From positions 10,416,001 through 10,480,000 of the forward strand of contig OX291551.1 in the NCBI GenBank assembly GCA_946406115.1: 64,000 nt of DNA. Direction: 5' to 3'. The stretch comes from Apoda limacodes. Taxonomy: Eukaryota > Arthropoda > Insecta > Lepidoptera > Limacodidae. The notes under the pieces were generated by a model. That model saw nothing but the letters and a program-made list of their open reading frames with translations. It was not told the origin of the DNA and did no database searches. Below are positions 1 to 10,350 of this stretch, piece by piece; positions within the stretch are counted from its first letter, which is position 1, and each line of letters begins with the position of its first letter. A program made the position numbers and the translations under genes.

Positions 1-9
1 TAAAACTTT

Positions 10-345
10 TACTACTTATGTAGCAAACCAGCGTATGGCCGGCTTGATGTCAAGCCGTCACCGTAGCCTTTGGACGCTGGCAACACTACGAACATTACCT
101 ACTCGTGCTTTGCCGACCCGTTAAAAAACTAATCACTCCCTTCTTGAATAATATATACGCATAAATTTTTTATTCTACATTTTTTTAATGCTATTCTGCT
201 ACTAACCTTAGTTAAATTAAACAAGCTGGCGGTCCAAAATTAACAGGAAGGCAATGTCTCTCCCAAGACTTAAGGGCTCAATACCGCCTGTGAGATTAAA
301 TACCGTACGTCAGCTATCCTTAATGAAGAAGAAGGGCGACTTATT
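10..345 (-). mobile_element. Decayed 3' end of a jockey-like LINE (family shared with 48734-49945)
   Basis: Positions 20-150 match, with many changes, the 3' end of the better preserved minus-strand LINE near 48.76-48.90 kb (the 'gtcaccgtagcct-tggacgct-gcaacac' block). Positions 245-325 match its coding part near 49.13-49.19 kb ('gtctctcc-agacttaagggctc-ataccg'). The two blocks are in the same order but closer together than in the fuller copy, so internal sequence has been lost. No reading frame survives. The element starts at or before the window edge. Confidence 0.75.
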
Positions 346-429
346 AATTAGTAACCTATGCTCTCAGGAGAAGCATTGCTCTGCTCTGTTGTGGACACCA
401 ATGTTAGCTGTTACTAGCTTTTGCCAGTG

Positions 430-661
430 GCTGCGCTTGTGCTAATTACGAGTATCAGAGAGGATTTCACCGTAATTCCTTGATCATAGTTAGAAAGTTT
501 GCTTTAGATGTAGCTTTAGTTCGTCCACATGGAATTTCGTTATGTTGCAGAAACATTTGAATTTTTCTCGACTATTAGTGCCAAATATTAGCTTAATTAG
601 ATGCTGGTTACGGTGTAAAAAAAGGAAAGGGAAACAAACTTGCGATTTATAATAGTATGGA
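430..661 (-). mobile_element. Helitron remnant
   Basis: On the minus strand a TC at 661-660 opens a degenerate version of the 5' end used by the other Helitrons here (ATACTATTATAAATCGCAAG). The internal 'ttcgtccacatggaattt' at about 517-535 matches the 'cgtccacgtg' block of the Helitrons at 1857-2134 and 43497-43788. The CTAG end near 430-450 is not recognisable, so the left boundary is approximate. Non-autonomous; no Rep/helicase coding sequence. Confidence 0.55.
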
Positions 662-1397
662 TTTCATAGATTTTTATGAATTACATGTTGCTATGGAATC
701 TTGTTACTACATGCACATAATTATATATTTTGTTATTTCCCAAAGAATTAGTTTTAATATTCTATAGTGATACAGACATCTCAGTACGCGAGTCTAACTG
801 GTACGTGACTGATTTTATTTATGTTGTTACGTAATTACTACTTTCCTTTTCTAATTACTATCCACTTTTCATATAAAAGCAGTAGTAAAATACTTCTTAA
901 CGTTTTAAACAGATTATAAAACCATTTTCAAAATAAAACTTCAGTGTTACTCAAATAACAGAAACATTCAACATCCATTCACTTTTACGTAATAAAGCAG
1001 TATAAATTTAACTCAACAATCCGTCACACTTATCTGATCAGTGCCGAAATGATGTTCGTTCATAAATCTAAAGTAGAGGCTGCGAAGTGTGAAAAGAATT
1101 GTAGGGGCCTAAAGAAGGGGCCTAAACAAGTCGTGAGCTATTTATTTATTTGTCTGCCACATTCCCGTGTCTCTAAAATGTTATAATTTTTTTTCAGTGA
1201 AATCAATACCTTGTTTAGAGCATTTAGCCACATCGGTAATTTTTTATGAAAACTATACCAGCGCATGACGAACAGATAAATAAATGTAGTGACGCTTTTT
1301 CTTTTGGCTAACTATTATTCTGACTGTTTAATAACATAATGTATAAAATAAAAGCACAAAATATGCAATCAAAAGTCAGGAGCTTGAGTTAGTTATA
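662..1397. other. AT-rich stretch without a gene
   Basis: No coding signal is visible. At 785-818 there is a degraded copy of the right terminus of the 'accaagtgcgagtc' inverted-repeat family (better copies at 4954-5238 and 34681-34770). The rest is unassigned AT-rich sequence. Confidence 0.4.
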
Positions 1398-1478
1398 TGT
1401 ATGTTAAGTTAAGATTGGAAGTTAAGTTAAGATTGAAAGTTAAGCAACGTCGTTGGCCGTGGTCAGGATTTCTCAGTG
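1398..1478 (+). mobile_element. 5S rRNA-derived fragment preceded by 18-bp repeats
   Basis: Positions 1435-1472 read GAAAGTTAAGCAACGTCG then GCCGTGGTCAG, which resembles the middle of eukaryotic 5S rRNA (box A and intermediate element of the type 1 pol III promoter). Immediately upstream, 'gttaagttaagattggaa' is repeated twice with one change, apparently an expansion of the same GTTAAG motif. It is too short and diverged to be a working 5S gene; a fragment of a 5S-derived SINE is more likely. Positions 1479-1856 hold nothing recognised. Confidence 0.45.
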
Positions 1479-1856
1479 ATTTTGGCTGTTTGTCATTTAA
1501 CTGTAATTGTGAAGCTATTCAAAGGTGTAATGGTTGTCCTAAAAGTTCTAGCTTTTCTAAAAAGCCTGTATTGAAAGAAATAGATGTATTTTAGGTTCAT
1601 AAATTTATAATTTTTCTTATTTTATAATCTAAACTACTGAAAGGTTTTTAACTCCTTTCTATGCAAAAGATTTAAACGCTCAGCTATTTTTGAAAGCAAC
1701 AGTGATTTATATAAATTAATGTTGATTTTGTTTATTAATATATTTTTCCGATTGGTTTTAGTGTTGTATCTACAACTAAGACTTCTAGTCACAGGCTAAA
1801 TATTGATGAGTTGTGTAGACATAAAAAAAATATATTTAAGAGATATAAGTACACCA

Positions 1857-2134
1857 CTAGCTATTTTGAGCGCTGAATTGTTCGGCGTGGGATTTCTACG
1901 GCAAATCCTTAATGGTAAAAAGAAAGTTTGCTATGGCAAGCTCTAGTTCATCCACGTGAAATTCGTTTATAGTTTCCTGTGGGATATTTTGGTTTTTCGG
2001 ATGAAAAGTATCCTATGTCCTCCGTCCCTTCAAAAAGTTTAGTGCAAAAATTAGCTCGATTGGTTGCTCCGTATAGCGAAGTTAAGCAAAATAAAACAAA
2101 CTAACAAACGGACTCACAAAAATATTAGTAAGGA
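1857..2134 (-). mobile_element. Non-autonomous Helitron, 278 bp
   Basis: Read on the minus strand the element starts TCCTTACTAATATT at 2134 and ends CTAG at 1857, with A outside one end (1856) and T outside the other (2135), the A|T insertion rule of Helitrons. The 3' part (ccgaacaattcagcgctc) matches the 3' part of the plus-strand copy at 43497-43788. The middle keeps the 'gctatggcaagct-tagttcatccacgtg' block. No coding capacity. The 'cgaagttaagca' string at about 2078 belongs to this element and is not 5S. Confidence 0.8.
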
Positions 2135-2927
2135 TTGTGGCAAAAAAACCCTAATAATTATAATTAAAAAAAAAAGTCATGCCGATTGTTATTTTCCAGC
2201 TCATATCTCATTTAAAGTTTTTATTACATCACTATATACTCTTCCGGTCGTGCCTAACGGTAGACCTCAGCAAAATTACCCTATTCAAATCACATGAAAC
2301 AGTTTCCCACGCGAAGTCATAGACAAAAGAAGCCGGGTTCACCATTTTTATTATAACGACCAGTCGATTAGCTATCAGCAGAGCGACCATAACGGAGATT
2401 TATCGGCAGGACTGCAATCCGTTGTAAAACGATATACGCCCTTTAAAGGGCAAGTTCAAAGGCATTCAAAGCACGAAATTTACGATGCGACCACAAAACC
2501 CGATCAAGTTTTTTAAGATGGAATTCGAATTTGAATGACCATTTTTATAGTGCACGGCGCGCGGCGGTGTAAGATTCTTTGGTTTCGTAATAGTCAGTGA
2601 CAGCAAGAGATCGCGTCGAATGTACTTTTTGGCTAAAGTTTTACAGTGAAAATAGTTGAAATAATATTTAGTATTCACTGGGTAGTAAAAAAAATGCGCG
2701 TTTAATAATTGTCATTGATACATATTTATAAATTTTTTGTTTTAATTGTTTATTGTTTTTTACTTATTTATTCTTTCTGCACAAAAAAAAGTGTACAATG
2801 CGAGCTTAATCTATATAGCACTCTCTATCAGGTAACCATAGACTAAACCATAGACATTGACGGTGCATTAAAACTTGGCTATGTACGCATAAGTGTAAGG
2901 AAAAAACCTATTCTATTTTAATTTAAC
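2135..2927. other. Unassigned stretch
   Basis: No gene or recognised element. A perfect 14-bp palindrome GCCCTTTAAAGGGC lies at 2438-2451. Positions 2560-2575 are a small GC-rich island. Homopolymer A and T runs are common. Confidence 0.4.
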
Positions 2928-2953
2928 CTACTACTACTACTACTACTACTACT
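2928..2953 (+). repeat. (CTA)n microsatellite
   Basis: About 8.7 perfect CTA units, directly abutting the dispersed repeat that follows. In Lepidoptera microsatellites are often attached to one end of mobile elements. Confidence 0.95.
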
Positions 2954-3250
2954 TGCCAGCCTTCATACGTCCCCACTGTTGGGGCACGGCCTACCCTCTT
3001 AAGCGACGGTGATTGGACCATAGTCCACACGCGGGCCCAGTGCGGATTGTGGACTTCACATACGTCATTTTTTTTCTTGACGTATGCAGGTTTCCTCACG
3101 ATGTTTTCCTTCACCGAAAAGCCAGTGGTGTGAATAAATTAATCAGTGTACTTGAGAAATTAAGAAAAGACTCATTGGTACACGCCGACCCCGGGGTTAG
3201 AACACTAGGGACGTGAAGTGAAATTTAAACCCCTCGGCCACCACCGACTC
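2954..3250 (+). mobile_element. Dispersed repeat, 'catacgtcccactg' family
   Basis: This block shares with 31940-32195, in order: 'catacgtccc-actgt', 'ggccatagtccacacgcgggcccagtgcg', the 'ttttcc-caccgaaaagccagtggtgtgaata' segment, and an end in 'aaacccctcggccaccaccga'. A shorter relative lies at 21838-22045. Near the right end 'ccggggttagaac' corresponds to 'gctgggttcgaatctc' in the other copy, a string like a pol III B box, so a SINE origin is possible. I recognise the head from lepidopteran intergenic DNA but cannot name the family. Confidence 0.65.
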
Positions 3251-3734
3251 CTTATTAATCCTAATTTAACATACACTAACCTATAAAGGTTTTCAATGAT
3301 TAGGAAATTTATATAATTAAAATAACTATACATACATAGGTATATATAACACACATAAATACATAAAAATAAAACCAAGTTAATACATATGTCGTGTGTA
3401 TGTATACCAAAGTACATTGTGTAACTATAAACATTAACAGAAACACTTCAGGAATAGATAAAAATAGCTTCACTAGAAAAAAAGAAACAGGATTATACTC
3501 ATTTATTTTTGGAACTGCTTGAGGTAATATTTTGTCAACTTTTCTTTGAAGACCTGTTTAGATTAGCAATGCGGCTATCCTTAGGAAGTGCGCTTCACAG
3601 TTCTATATTATGCACATTAAAAGAATTGAATACGAACTTGACGAGGAGGTTGACAAGGCAGTCAGAAAAACGACGTAAGCGATCGTAAAAAGAATCAAGA
3701 TAATGGAACCAAGATTTTAAAGGAGACACATTTT
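3251..3734. other. Unassigned AT-rich stretch
   Basis: No gene seen. Positions 3300-3420 are very AT-rich with 'tatatata' tracts. Nothing else recognised. Confidence 0.4.
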
Positions 3735-4082
3735 ACCACTTTGGAAGTGTCACTCACGCAAACTATTCAGTTTTGAAAAAAATTATATGAGAAACCTCAA
3801 TATCGTTTTTGAAGACCTATCCATAGAAACGTATGGGTTTGATGAAAAATCAATTTTTGAGTTTCAGTTCTAAGTATGGGGAACCCCCAAAATTTATTGT
3901 TTTTTTTTCTATTTTTGTGTGAAAATCTTAATGCGGTTCACAGAATACATCTACTTACCAAGTTTCAACAGTATAGTTCTTATAGTTTCGGAAAAAAGTG
4001 GCTGTGACATTCGGACGGACAGACAGACATGACGAATCCATAAAGTTTCCGTTTTTTGCCATTAGGCTACGGAACCCTAAAA
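3735..4082 (+). mobile_element. Dispersed repeat ending in 'tacggaaccctaaaaa'
   Basis: The segment ends in 'gacggacagacagacatgacg', 'tttccgttttttgccatt' and 'ctacggaaccctaaaaa', the same 3' module as 46020-46375. The upstream 'ctaagtatggggaaccccc' and 'cttaccaagtttcaacagtatag' are, from memory, typical of a very common lepidopteran dispersed repeat. No protein is encoded. The left boundary is approximate. Confidence 0.55.
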
Positions 4083-4953
4083 AGAGTACTATAATAAGCT
4101 GGGGTTCGTAACTCGCTTGCTGCACTTTAAAGGTATCCAAACTTGGCTAATTATACAGGGATCTTATTTAAGGTGTATAAATATTTATGTCAAGTTAACT
4201 TAAATCTTGGGCAAAGCTCCTGATCCTCTCAAGGTCATAATTATTTAAGGACTGTCCTTGTCCAATCGTGGGCTTACAACATTTCTGAAATAAAGCCTGC
4301 CTAATGAACCATTGTGATTATACGATTGAGCGGCCATAACCCGAGACCAACGCCACGCGAACTACACTTTATGGAGTTCCTGGAACCCGGCGTGAGTCTC
4401 TACGTTCGACGGTATATCGGCCCTAATCTGTGGCTACAGGGCTGCTCCAAGTTCGGTCCTTACACTTCTCCTATAACCCGGGTGGGGCAAGCTAATGCTC
4501 TTTGATGAGAGCGGAAAGATGTTGATCTTGTTCAATCCAACCAATTATTGTAGATACGAGACAAGACCTATTGTCACGCGGACATGGCTACTTGTCATTC
4601 ATGGCAAAACGTTGATGCTTCGAATTGTCGTTTTTTCTGTTCACTTTAAACATGCATTGAATAAATCAGCAAGGAGCAACCACTGAAATGGTTGAGCTAA
4701 TTAACTTAACAGACAGCCCCCACAATTTTTTAATAGTTTTTCAAATTTTTTTGTTTAAATCTTTAAGACGGAAGTATAGGTAGAGGCCTAAAATTTTCAC
4801 AGGATATGAGTTATAAATAAGTGCGGATTACCTAACAAATAAATAACAATATTAAAAAGTGAAAATTTAGGGTGATCCCCATACAAGAAACTCACACAAG
4901 CTTTAAACTTGCACTGATTATAGTGTAATCTCTAAAGTATAACAACAAATAAT
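4083..4953. other. Unassigned, with a GC-rich patch at 4315-4515
   Basis: Positions 4315-4515 are clearly richer in G and C than their surroundings and read open in one plus frame for about 60 codons, from 'ttatacgattgagcggc' to 'gctaatgctctttga'. I do not recognise the product and see no splice sites that would make it a convincing exon. It could be a piece of an unrecognised element. Positions 4516-4953 are AT-rich and featureless. Confidence 0.3.
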
Positions 4954-5238
4954 AAAAACCGACCAAGTGTGAGACGGGTCCGAGCCATTACCATCTTAAA
5001 TTACCGTTTCAGCGGCATCTAGCGAAGATAGTCTAGATTATTAAGCGAAATAGTTATACATTTGTTTATTAAAAACTATATTCGAAGTTAAGCAATGTCA
5101 GGCTTGGTAATTCATTGGATGGGTGACCGCTTAGTAGCACAGTTTTTGTTTTTGTTTATGTTCTTAAAAATTGGTAAACATAAAAGGTGGTACAAAACCC
5201 AAGGTGTACGAGTCCGACTGGCACTTGAATGATTTTTT
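4954..5238. mobile_element. Inverted-repeat element ('accaagtgcgagtc' family), 285 bp
   Basis: The left end AAAAACCGACCAAGTGTGAG (4954) and the right end, read in reverse complement from 5238, AAAAAATCATTCAAGTGCCA, continuing gtcggactcg, form imperfect terminal inverted repeats of about 30 bp. The same termini occur at 34681-34770 and, singly, at 785-818, 46020-46050 and about 50487-50515. There is no coding capacity. A 5S-like fragment sits inside (5083-5132). TIR structure suggests a MITE, but I cannot assign the superfamily. Confidence 0.55.
5083..5132 (+). mobile_element. 5S rRNA-like fragment
   Basis: Positions 5083-5100 (CGAAGTTAAGCAATGTCA) and 5117-5132 (TGGATGGGTGACCGCT) align in register with the middle of 5S rRNA, covering box A and box C of its internal promoter. 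The flanks do not continue as 5S, so it is not a gene. It lies between the two inverted termini of the surrounding element and is followed by T-rich 'tttttgtttttgtttatg', similar to the sequence downstream of the 5S head in the SINE at 22046-22350. Confidence 0.65.
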
Positions 5239-6353
5239 AAGAATTTTATCTTTTATACTGACAATATTTTTTCTGTCAGTCGCACCCAATAAGTGTCGTA
5301 ACTGGTCCAAGCAGTTCATGGAGATAAAAATTGAATATAGATTATTGTCGTGAACTTTTCTGTAGATAATAAACAAACTAGCAAGAAGGCTGTCTGGTGA
5401 CAACCCGTATCTACCGCCTACTATTTTGATTATTTACAATTTAGCACATAAAATTATGTTAGTGTATTGATCTCTAAGTTTTTATGTGACCCCTATCTTA
5501 TTTATAGTAATATACTATGTTGGTTACAAGGTGCCTTATCACTTTATTTCGTCAATAATCGTTAGTGGAAAATGAGTGGATGCTTCCAAAGCTTTTAAAG
5601 CGATTTAGAAACAATTTAGAGAGAGAGTAAAGCGGCCATTATTTCATAGCATATCTCTTTTATAACTGTACAAGCTTACAGAGGTAAAGTACCTTTTTTA
5701 AAATTTTGTAATCTTTATGGTAGCCCATATTACATGTCTTCAAAATTTATTGCATATATTATGGTGCCATTATCACTGAAATGTGCTCGGTATTTTTTAT
5801 TTTTACCCAACGCCTGGCAGACGTTACAATTCAGATTTTATATTTTTGTTATGTTGTTTTTTGTACGACAAATATCAGGAGACTAAGGACTTATTATACT
5901 ATGATATATTTAGGATCAACCGTACTAGAAATATGATAGTAAACTAATAAAATTTGACTAATATCGTCTTTGCTCATAGATCTAAGATCTATTTTGACAC
6001 CCTGTCGTGAAATAGAATCATATCTTAACAAAGATGGCGCCAATTAGCAGAATTCGTGCACCATTGGATAGGAATATTTATTGTTATAGCCGAAAGAATT
6101 TTACTGCTGAAAATAGGCCTCATGCAGTTATAAGTCCGGAGCCGCCACTTCCTTCGGCTTCCTGCGGCTTGAAGAAGTCTAAGAAATCGATTATATTTAT
6201 TATTATATAATATTTAAGTATCGCATTATCTCACACTGACGACAACTAACATATCTGTAAAAATACATTTTAATACTATTTCCTATAATTTTTTTAAATT
6301 ATTTTGTATCTTGAAATAGTTAGAAGTAACTCGACAAATACAACAGTTGTATG
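5239..6353. other. Unassigned AT-rich stretch
   Basis: No gene, RNA or bounded element recognised. A short GC-rich string 'cttcggcttcctgcggcttgaag' lies near 6150. Confidence 0.4.
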
Positions 6354-6842
6354 TCGATACTAATATTATAAAGAGGAAAGATTTGATTGTTTGAATACAA
6401 ACAAGTATTGAATAGGCTCCGAAACTTCTGGACTGATTTTAAAAATTCTTTTACCATTAGAAGCCGACATTATCCCTGATGGACATAGGCTACTTTTTCC
6501 CGCGGGAAAATGCTTCATTCCTACGGGAAAACGGGTAAAAGGACAACAGGTAGTAAGAATTATCCTTCCGTACCGATCTTTTTCACATAACTTTAAAACG
6601 GCTAAACGGAAATTTTAGATAGGTATTTCGATGGTTTCCTGGATGATTTAAAAAAACAATTGGACCCGGTAGTAGGCGCTGTGGTCGGTATGTCAACTAC
6701 TTAACGGCTTGACCGATTGGGTTGAAATTTTGTATGTATATTTCCATGGTTTCACAGACACGAATGTATTATGCCATTAAAGAGGAAAGAACCTACGCTG
6801 ATAACGAAATTTAGGGCCGGCGAAGCCAGTGGCATAAGCTAG
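6354..6842 (+). mobile_element. Non-autonomous Helitron, 489 bp
   Basis: It starts TCGATACTAATATTATAAAG (6354) and ends ...GGCATAAGCTAG (6842) followed by T. It shares nearly all of its length with the copy at 26128-26548: 'aggctccgaaact-ctgga', 'accattagaagccgacatta', 'cctgatggacataggctac', 'atgcttcattcctacggg' and 'catggtttcacagacacg'. This copy has extra sequence around 6600-6700. Rolling-circle elements of this type lack their own Rep/helicase and depend on an autonomous relative. Confidence 0.85.
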
Positions 6843-7596
6843 TATTAAATAAAGACTTAAGAACTAGCTTTTTCCCAGGGGATCCTCCGCGCTAAGCTCG
6901 GTTATTGGCGTGGGTACTCCATAGCAACTCTTTGATTATACATATACTTCATAAAATAAAAGACGTCTATGAAATTTGGTATTTTCTAACAGTTAAATCT
7001 ATGCACGACAATAGCGTACTTTATTGTTGCGTGCGCAAAAAGAGAGACTTCGGATTGTCTTTTTGCGGTTTTGATTTCAATATGCCGGGATAAAATTTAT
7101 TTTGTCGTTTTTTTTAATTATTCCCGTGTCAAATTTCAGCTGAATTGGATGACAAATAAACAGATTTACTCTCACTTTTATAATCCCTATTAGCGAAGAA
7201 TAGAAAGAAGCATTAATATGAATTGCGAAATACATAGAAATGTACATGCATACCAACAAGCAGAAAGAGTATAATCACCAACATAACTGGTTCTGTTTTA
7301 ATATCTTTAAATTTTTATGGGAGACCCATTAAATTTTAAAGTTCATACAAAAGTGCTTTCATTGGGATGCGAGACGATTATTTCAATTCAATATAATAAT
7401 ATTTAAATGTGGCCAAGCAGTTATGGCAATGTCTCAATTTGTATCTGGAGAGGTGGTTAACCGCAAGAGACTGAGGCTCAACAGCGGTGATTTATGGAGA
7501 TTAAGATTAGTATTGGTCATTACTAAAAGAAAAAAAAGTGGTTTAATATTTTAAATCAGACTGAATGCTTGTTTCTTTAAAATTATGCTTTCTTAG
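6843..7596. other. Unassigned stretch with a Helitron-like remnant at about 7100-7195
   Basis: The string 'gtcaaatttcagctgaattgg ... aaacagatttactctcactt' followed by 'ttataatccctattag' resembles the 5' part of a minus-strand Helitron of the type at 1857-2134, strongly decayed. Positions 7405-7515 are unassigned. Confidence 0.35.
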
Positions 7597-8525
7597 TTTT
7601 TTTTTCTGACTGACTATGCAGTTGGCTGTTGCAGCCATAACTGCTTCACCGGGCTTTTTGGGGCGAGACTTTGTAGGAGCCTCAGTTTATATAGCACCCA
7701 ACGTCTAAAGGCTCGGCTTGGGTTGTCGCTCTCGTGGGCGTGAGTCTCGAACCCGAAGGTGAGTCACTGGCAGGAGGGGAGTTCCCCGTTACGTGGGTGC
7801 GGTTGCGATTGCGATTTTCTTTTTACTTTGGTACTTTGGTACCTCGCGTATCCTGGGGACATCGGCGTCGTGTTAGGGGGGGGGGTCCCTATCAGGGGAG
7901 GTCGTAGAGACTAATCTCGCTATCCGGACAATGAGATCGTGCCGAGGTTGATCGGGGGGATGATAAGTTGTAGACAGTTAATCGATTCGAGTGATTTTGT
8001 GTACATTTAAAAGGACTGACAGGACTTTCAGATATTGGGGAATCGTGGGGAGCTGTGCAGGTCCGCGTTACGGACGTACCAGGAGGCTCCGGAGGCCGCT
8101 CTGAGGAAGCGGTTTTGGAGGGTCTGGAGATTATTGGAGATTGCGTTTAGATAACGCATAGACGATGCTAGCATACAATAGTGGGCGGCGGATGCAGGTG
8201 ACGTAAAGAGTCAGCATATTTCTAAGTGACATCTAACTGTATTTGCCTATCTGGGATATAGATGACCTGATTTGATTGAAGTCTCTTAGTGATTCGACTC
8301 ACTTGCCTATCGATGGTATAAATAGCGGTATCGTCCGCAAAGAGTGCTAATTGGGTACCTATCGTTTTAGAGATATCGTTTGTGTACAGAAGGAACAAGA
8401 TAGGGGCGAGCACGGACTTTTGCGGGACTCCTGCTTCTATGGGACGGGGGGAAGAGAGAGTGCCTTCGACTCTATAGCGAAAGCTGCGGTTCGACAAAGG
8501 CGGTCTGGCAATTTCTTAGTATGTA
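7597..8525 (-). mobile_element. Jockey-clade LINE, 5'-truncated, with A-rich 3' tail
   Basis: The minus strand carries reverse-transcriptase motifs at about 8497-8222, then a broken continuation at 8160-8040 that reads LQTLQNRFLRAASGASWYVR and NADLHSSPRF. From memory that is typical of the end of jockey-type ORF2 in Lepidoptera. A non-coding 3' region of about 300 bp follows, ending in an A run (plus strand T run at about 7596-7604). The element is truncated at the 5' side within the RT domain. The 3' part includes a run of ten G on the plus strand at 7876-7885. Confidence 0.75.
8222..8497 (-). pseudogene. Reverse transcriptase fragment of a jockey LINE
   Basis: An open stretch of 91 residues contains the RT palm motifs in order: 'IEAGVPQKSVLAPILF' near residues 21-36 (usual form GVPQGSVLSP, so the glycine of PQG is changed to K) and 'LALFADDTAIY' near residues 50-60, with the catalytic FADD. 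The reading frame is lost upstream and downstream. With so little of the domain and a changed PQG motif it cannot be active. The enzyme would normally copy the element's RNA at a nicked chromosomal target. Confidence 0.85.
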
Positions 8526-8547
8526 TTCTTTAAATGTACGTATGTAA

Positions 8548-8645
8548 GCCGCTACTCCTTGATTATAGTATATAGCTATGGCAAGCATTATCTGTAGATA
8601 TATTTCGTCCACGTGGAATATGGTTATAGTTGTTTTACATTATAA
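8548..8645 (-). mobile_element. Short Helitron remnant
   Basis: Contains 'gctatggcaagc' and 'ttcgtccacgtggaat' in the spacing seen in the Helitrons at 1857-2134 and 43497-43788. Neither terminus is preserved. Confidence 0.45.
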
Positions 8646-8684
8646 CAAGCATATATCCTTCTCCGTCTTTTTACCTTTCTATTG

Positions 8685-8908
8685 TATCTGACTCCCTTGC
8701 AGCCTTGTTGGTAGTGAGGCCGGCTGCTGTGCAGAAGGTGTGGGTTCAATTCCTGCTCTGGACAAACATTTGTGTTTGTCTTGAGTATGGGTGTATTTAT
8801 GTACAATATGTATCTATTCACAAAAAAGACAAAATGGCGCGATCTGATATGTCCAAAATTATTATTATTATTATTATCTTCTTGTTAAATTATTATTATT
8901 ATGTATTT
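8685..8908 (+). mobile_element. tRNA-derived SINE with (ATT)n tail
   Basis: The head has a pol III box A-like 'TTGGTAGTGAGG' (about 8707) and a box B-like 'GGTTCAATTCC' (about 8743), about 35 bp apart as in tRNA-derived SINEs. It is followed by 'tggacaaacatttgtg' and a tRNA-unrelated body, then (ATT)n at 8857-8877 and again at about 8890-8902. The copy at 19918-20060 has the same layout. It is not a tRNA gene, because no cloverleaf with matching acceptor arms can be formed by eye. Confidence 0.75.
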
Positions 8909-9888
8909 GTATATTTACCTTCAATAATTAGTACTTAAATATAACTTTTTAATTAAAAATACGTGTTGTATGTAGATATCCTGTTTAATTTAAGTATTTT
9001 ATTATTACTGGATATTATATGCAGGTATAATGTCACAATAGATTGTTCCTTCTCTACTTTGAATCTTGTATCTTTCTTGTATAATACAATTCGTTACGTA
9101 ACTAAAGTTACTACATAAAATCTCACAAAGGTACTTGATACATCTACATAAAATCTATGAAGTGTTTTCAGTATTGCACTAGATTTTTTAATTTGAGTAG
9201 CATAACTTCATTGCATACATAGTACTAAGATACGCAGCCGGGTGAATATGCTAACTTAATTCTAGGCGACCTTTGATACATCGGTATAATACTTTTGATT
9301 GCTAAGTAGGATTACTTAGTCTTTCAGTGACTAACATGCGATTACCAATTAATGATCCAATTCAGTTCATATTAAACGGTTCGAAAAACTTTTTTCACAC
9401 ATTTCTTCAGGGCCGAAAATCAATGAAATGGTGTGTATGTAAACAAACAACTTGATATGTTACTTAAGATTGCAAGCAAGCAATGCATCTAATAAATAAG
9501 TTTTGATGCATATCACCTCTTTACTTTGATTCATAGAAAGAAGTACTGATTGGCTGACTTATCAACGCAGAGCCAGAATCTGTACAGTGATTACCTTTGT
9601 GACGTAGGCACATAATTGAAAACGATTGTAGAAAGTTAAGCCTTTCTCTAATGTTCAACCAAAATAAGGTATAAAAATGAGAGTGAAAATCTGTTTTTGA
9701 AGTGAAACCAATGAAAAGTGGTATTAAATTTGTACTTTTGTTTTAATTTAAAAAAGACTTAATTAACTGTTAGTTAGAAAATATAAATTTTACCCTCTTA
9801 AACAAAGACCTTGTAAGTAGTAGCTCATTGTTCTACTTAGAAGGTCTACTGCTCTTGAAGGTACACCCTTTATAGACAATTTATAGGA
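8909..9888. other. Unassigned AT-rich stretch
   Basis: No gene, RNA gene or bounded repeat recognised over about 1 kb. Confidence 0.4.
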
Positions 9889-10110
9889 TTTTTTTTTTTA
9901 ATCTGCTTCAAAAAAGGAGGAAGTTCTCAATTAGGTTGTGTGTTTTTTTAATGTTTATTACCTCAGAAGTCAGAATTATGTCATTTATAAACTGATTTGG
10001 ATTTTTTTTATGTATAAGAAAGGATTAACCCACAGATTCGTCCCATTTTTATTTAGTAAGGATTGATCCAGGAAAACCAGAGTTAGGTCAGAAAATGTTT
10101 TCAAGTTGCA
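9889..10110 (+). mobile_element. Dispersed repeat, 'gcttcaaaaaaggagga' family
   Basis: Shares 'cttcaaaaaaggagga-gttctcaatt' and 'tgt-tattacctcagaa' with 53450-53735. The same head is, from memory, common in lepidopteran introns. A string 'gaagtcggtttatg' near 10982-10995 may be a distant right end of the same family. No protein encoded. Confidence 0.45.
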
Positions 10111-10274
10111 TCATTTTGATTATTTAGACGAGCTTCTACCGGTCTTTACTAGACTGGCCGTATAAGTTTCTGCGTGGTGGAGGTACTAGTTTAAATGAGA
10201 TTAACAAAACAATATACGGAAAATTATCGCTCCGCATTTTGATACGTGCAAACTTATCTGACGCGCAAATTGTC

Positions 10275-10350
10275 AACTCGACATTCTAAGGCTAGGTGCA
10301 CTGCGGCGCGGCGTGTTGCAGTGCGTATTCAAAATCGTAACGCATCACAT
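10275..10350 (+). repeat. Dispersed module shared with 56926-56992
   Basis: Both places read 'acattctaaggctaggtg-actgc', then a short GC-variable spacer, then 'gcagtgcgtattcaaaat-ataac-ca'. This is a short repeat of unknown type whose boundaries are set only by the extent of the match. Confidence 0.6.

Noticed and set aside
2070..2090. 5S-like string 'gcgaagttaagcaaaat'
   Set aside because: It lies inside the Helitron 1857-2134 at the position where related Helitrons have 'agccgt-agcgaagttaag', and nothing else of 5S is present.
8685..8800. Functional tRNA gene at the SINE head (also 19918-20000)
   Set aside because: Box A and B are present but no proper cloverleaf or acceptor stem forms, and both copies share a SINE body and tail.
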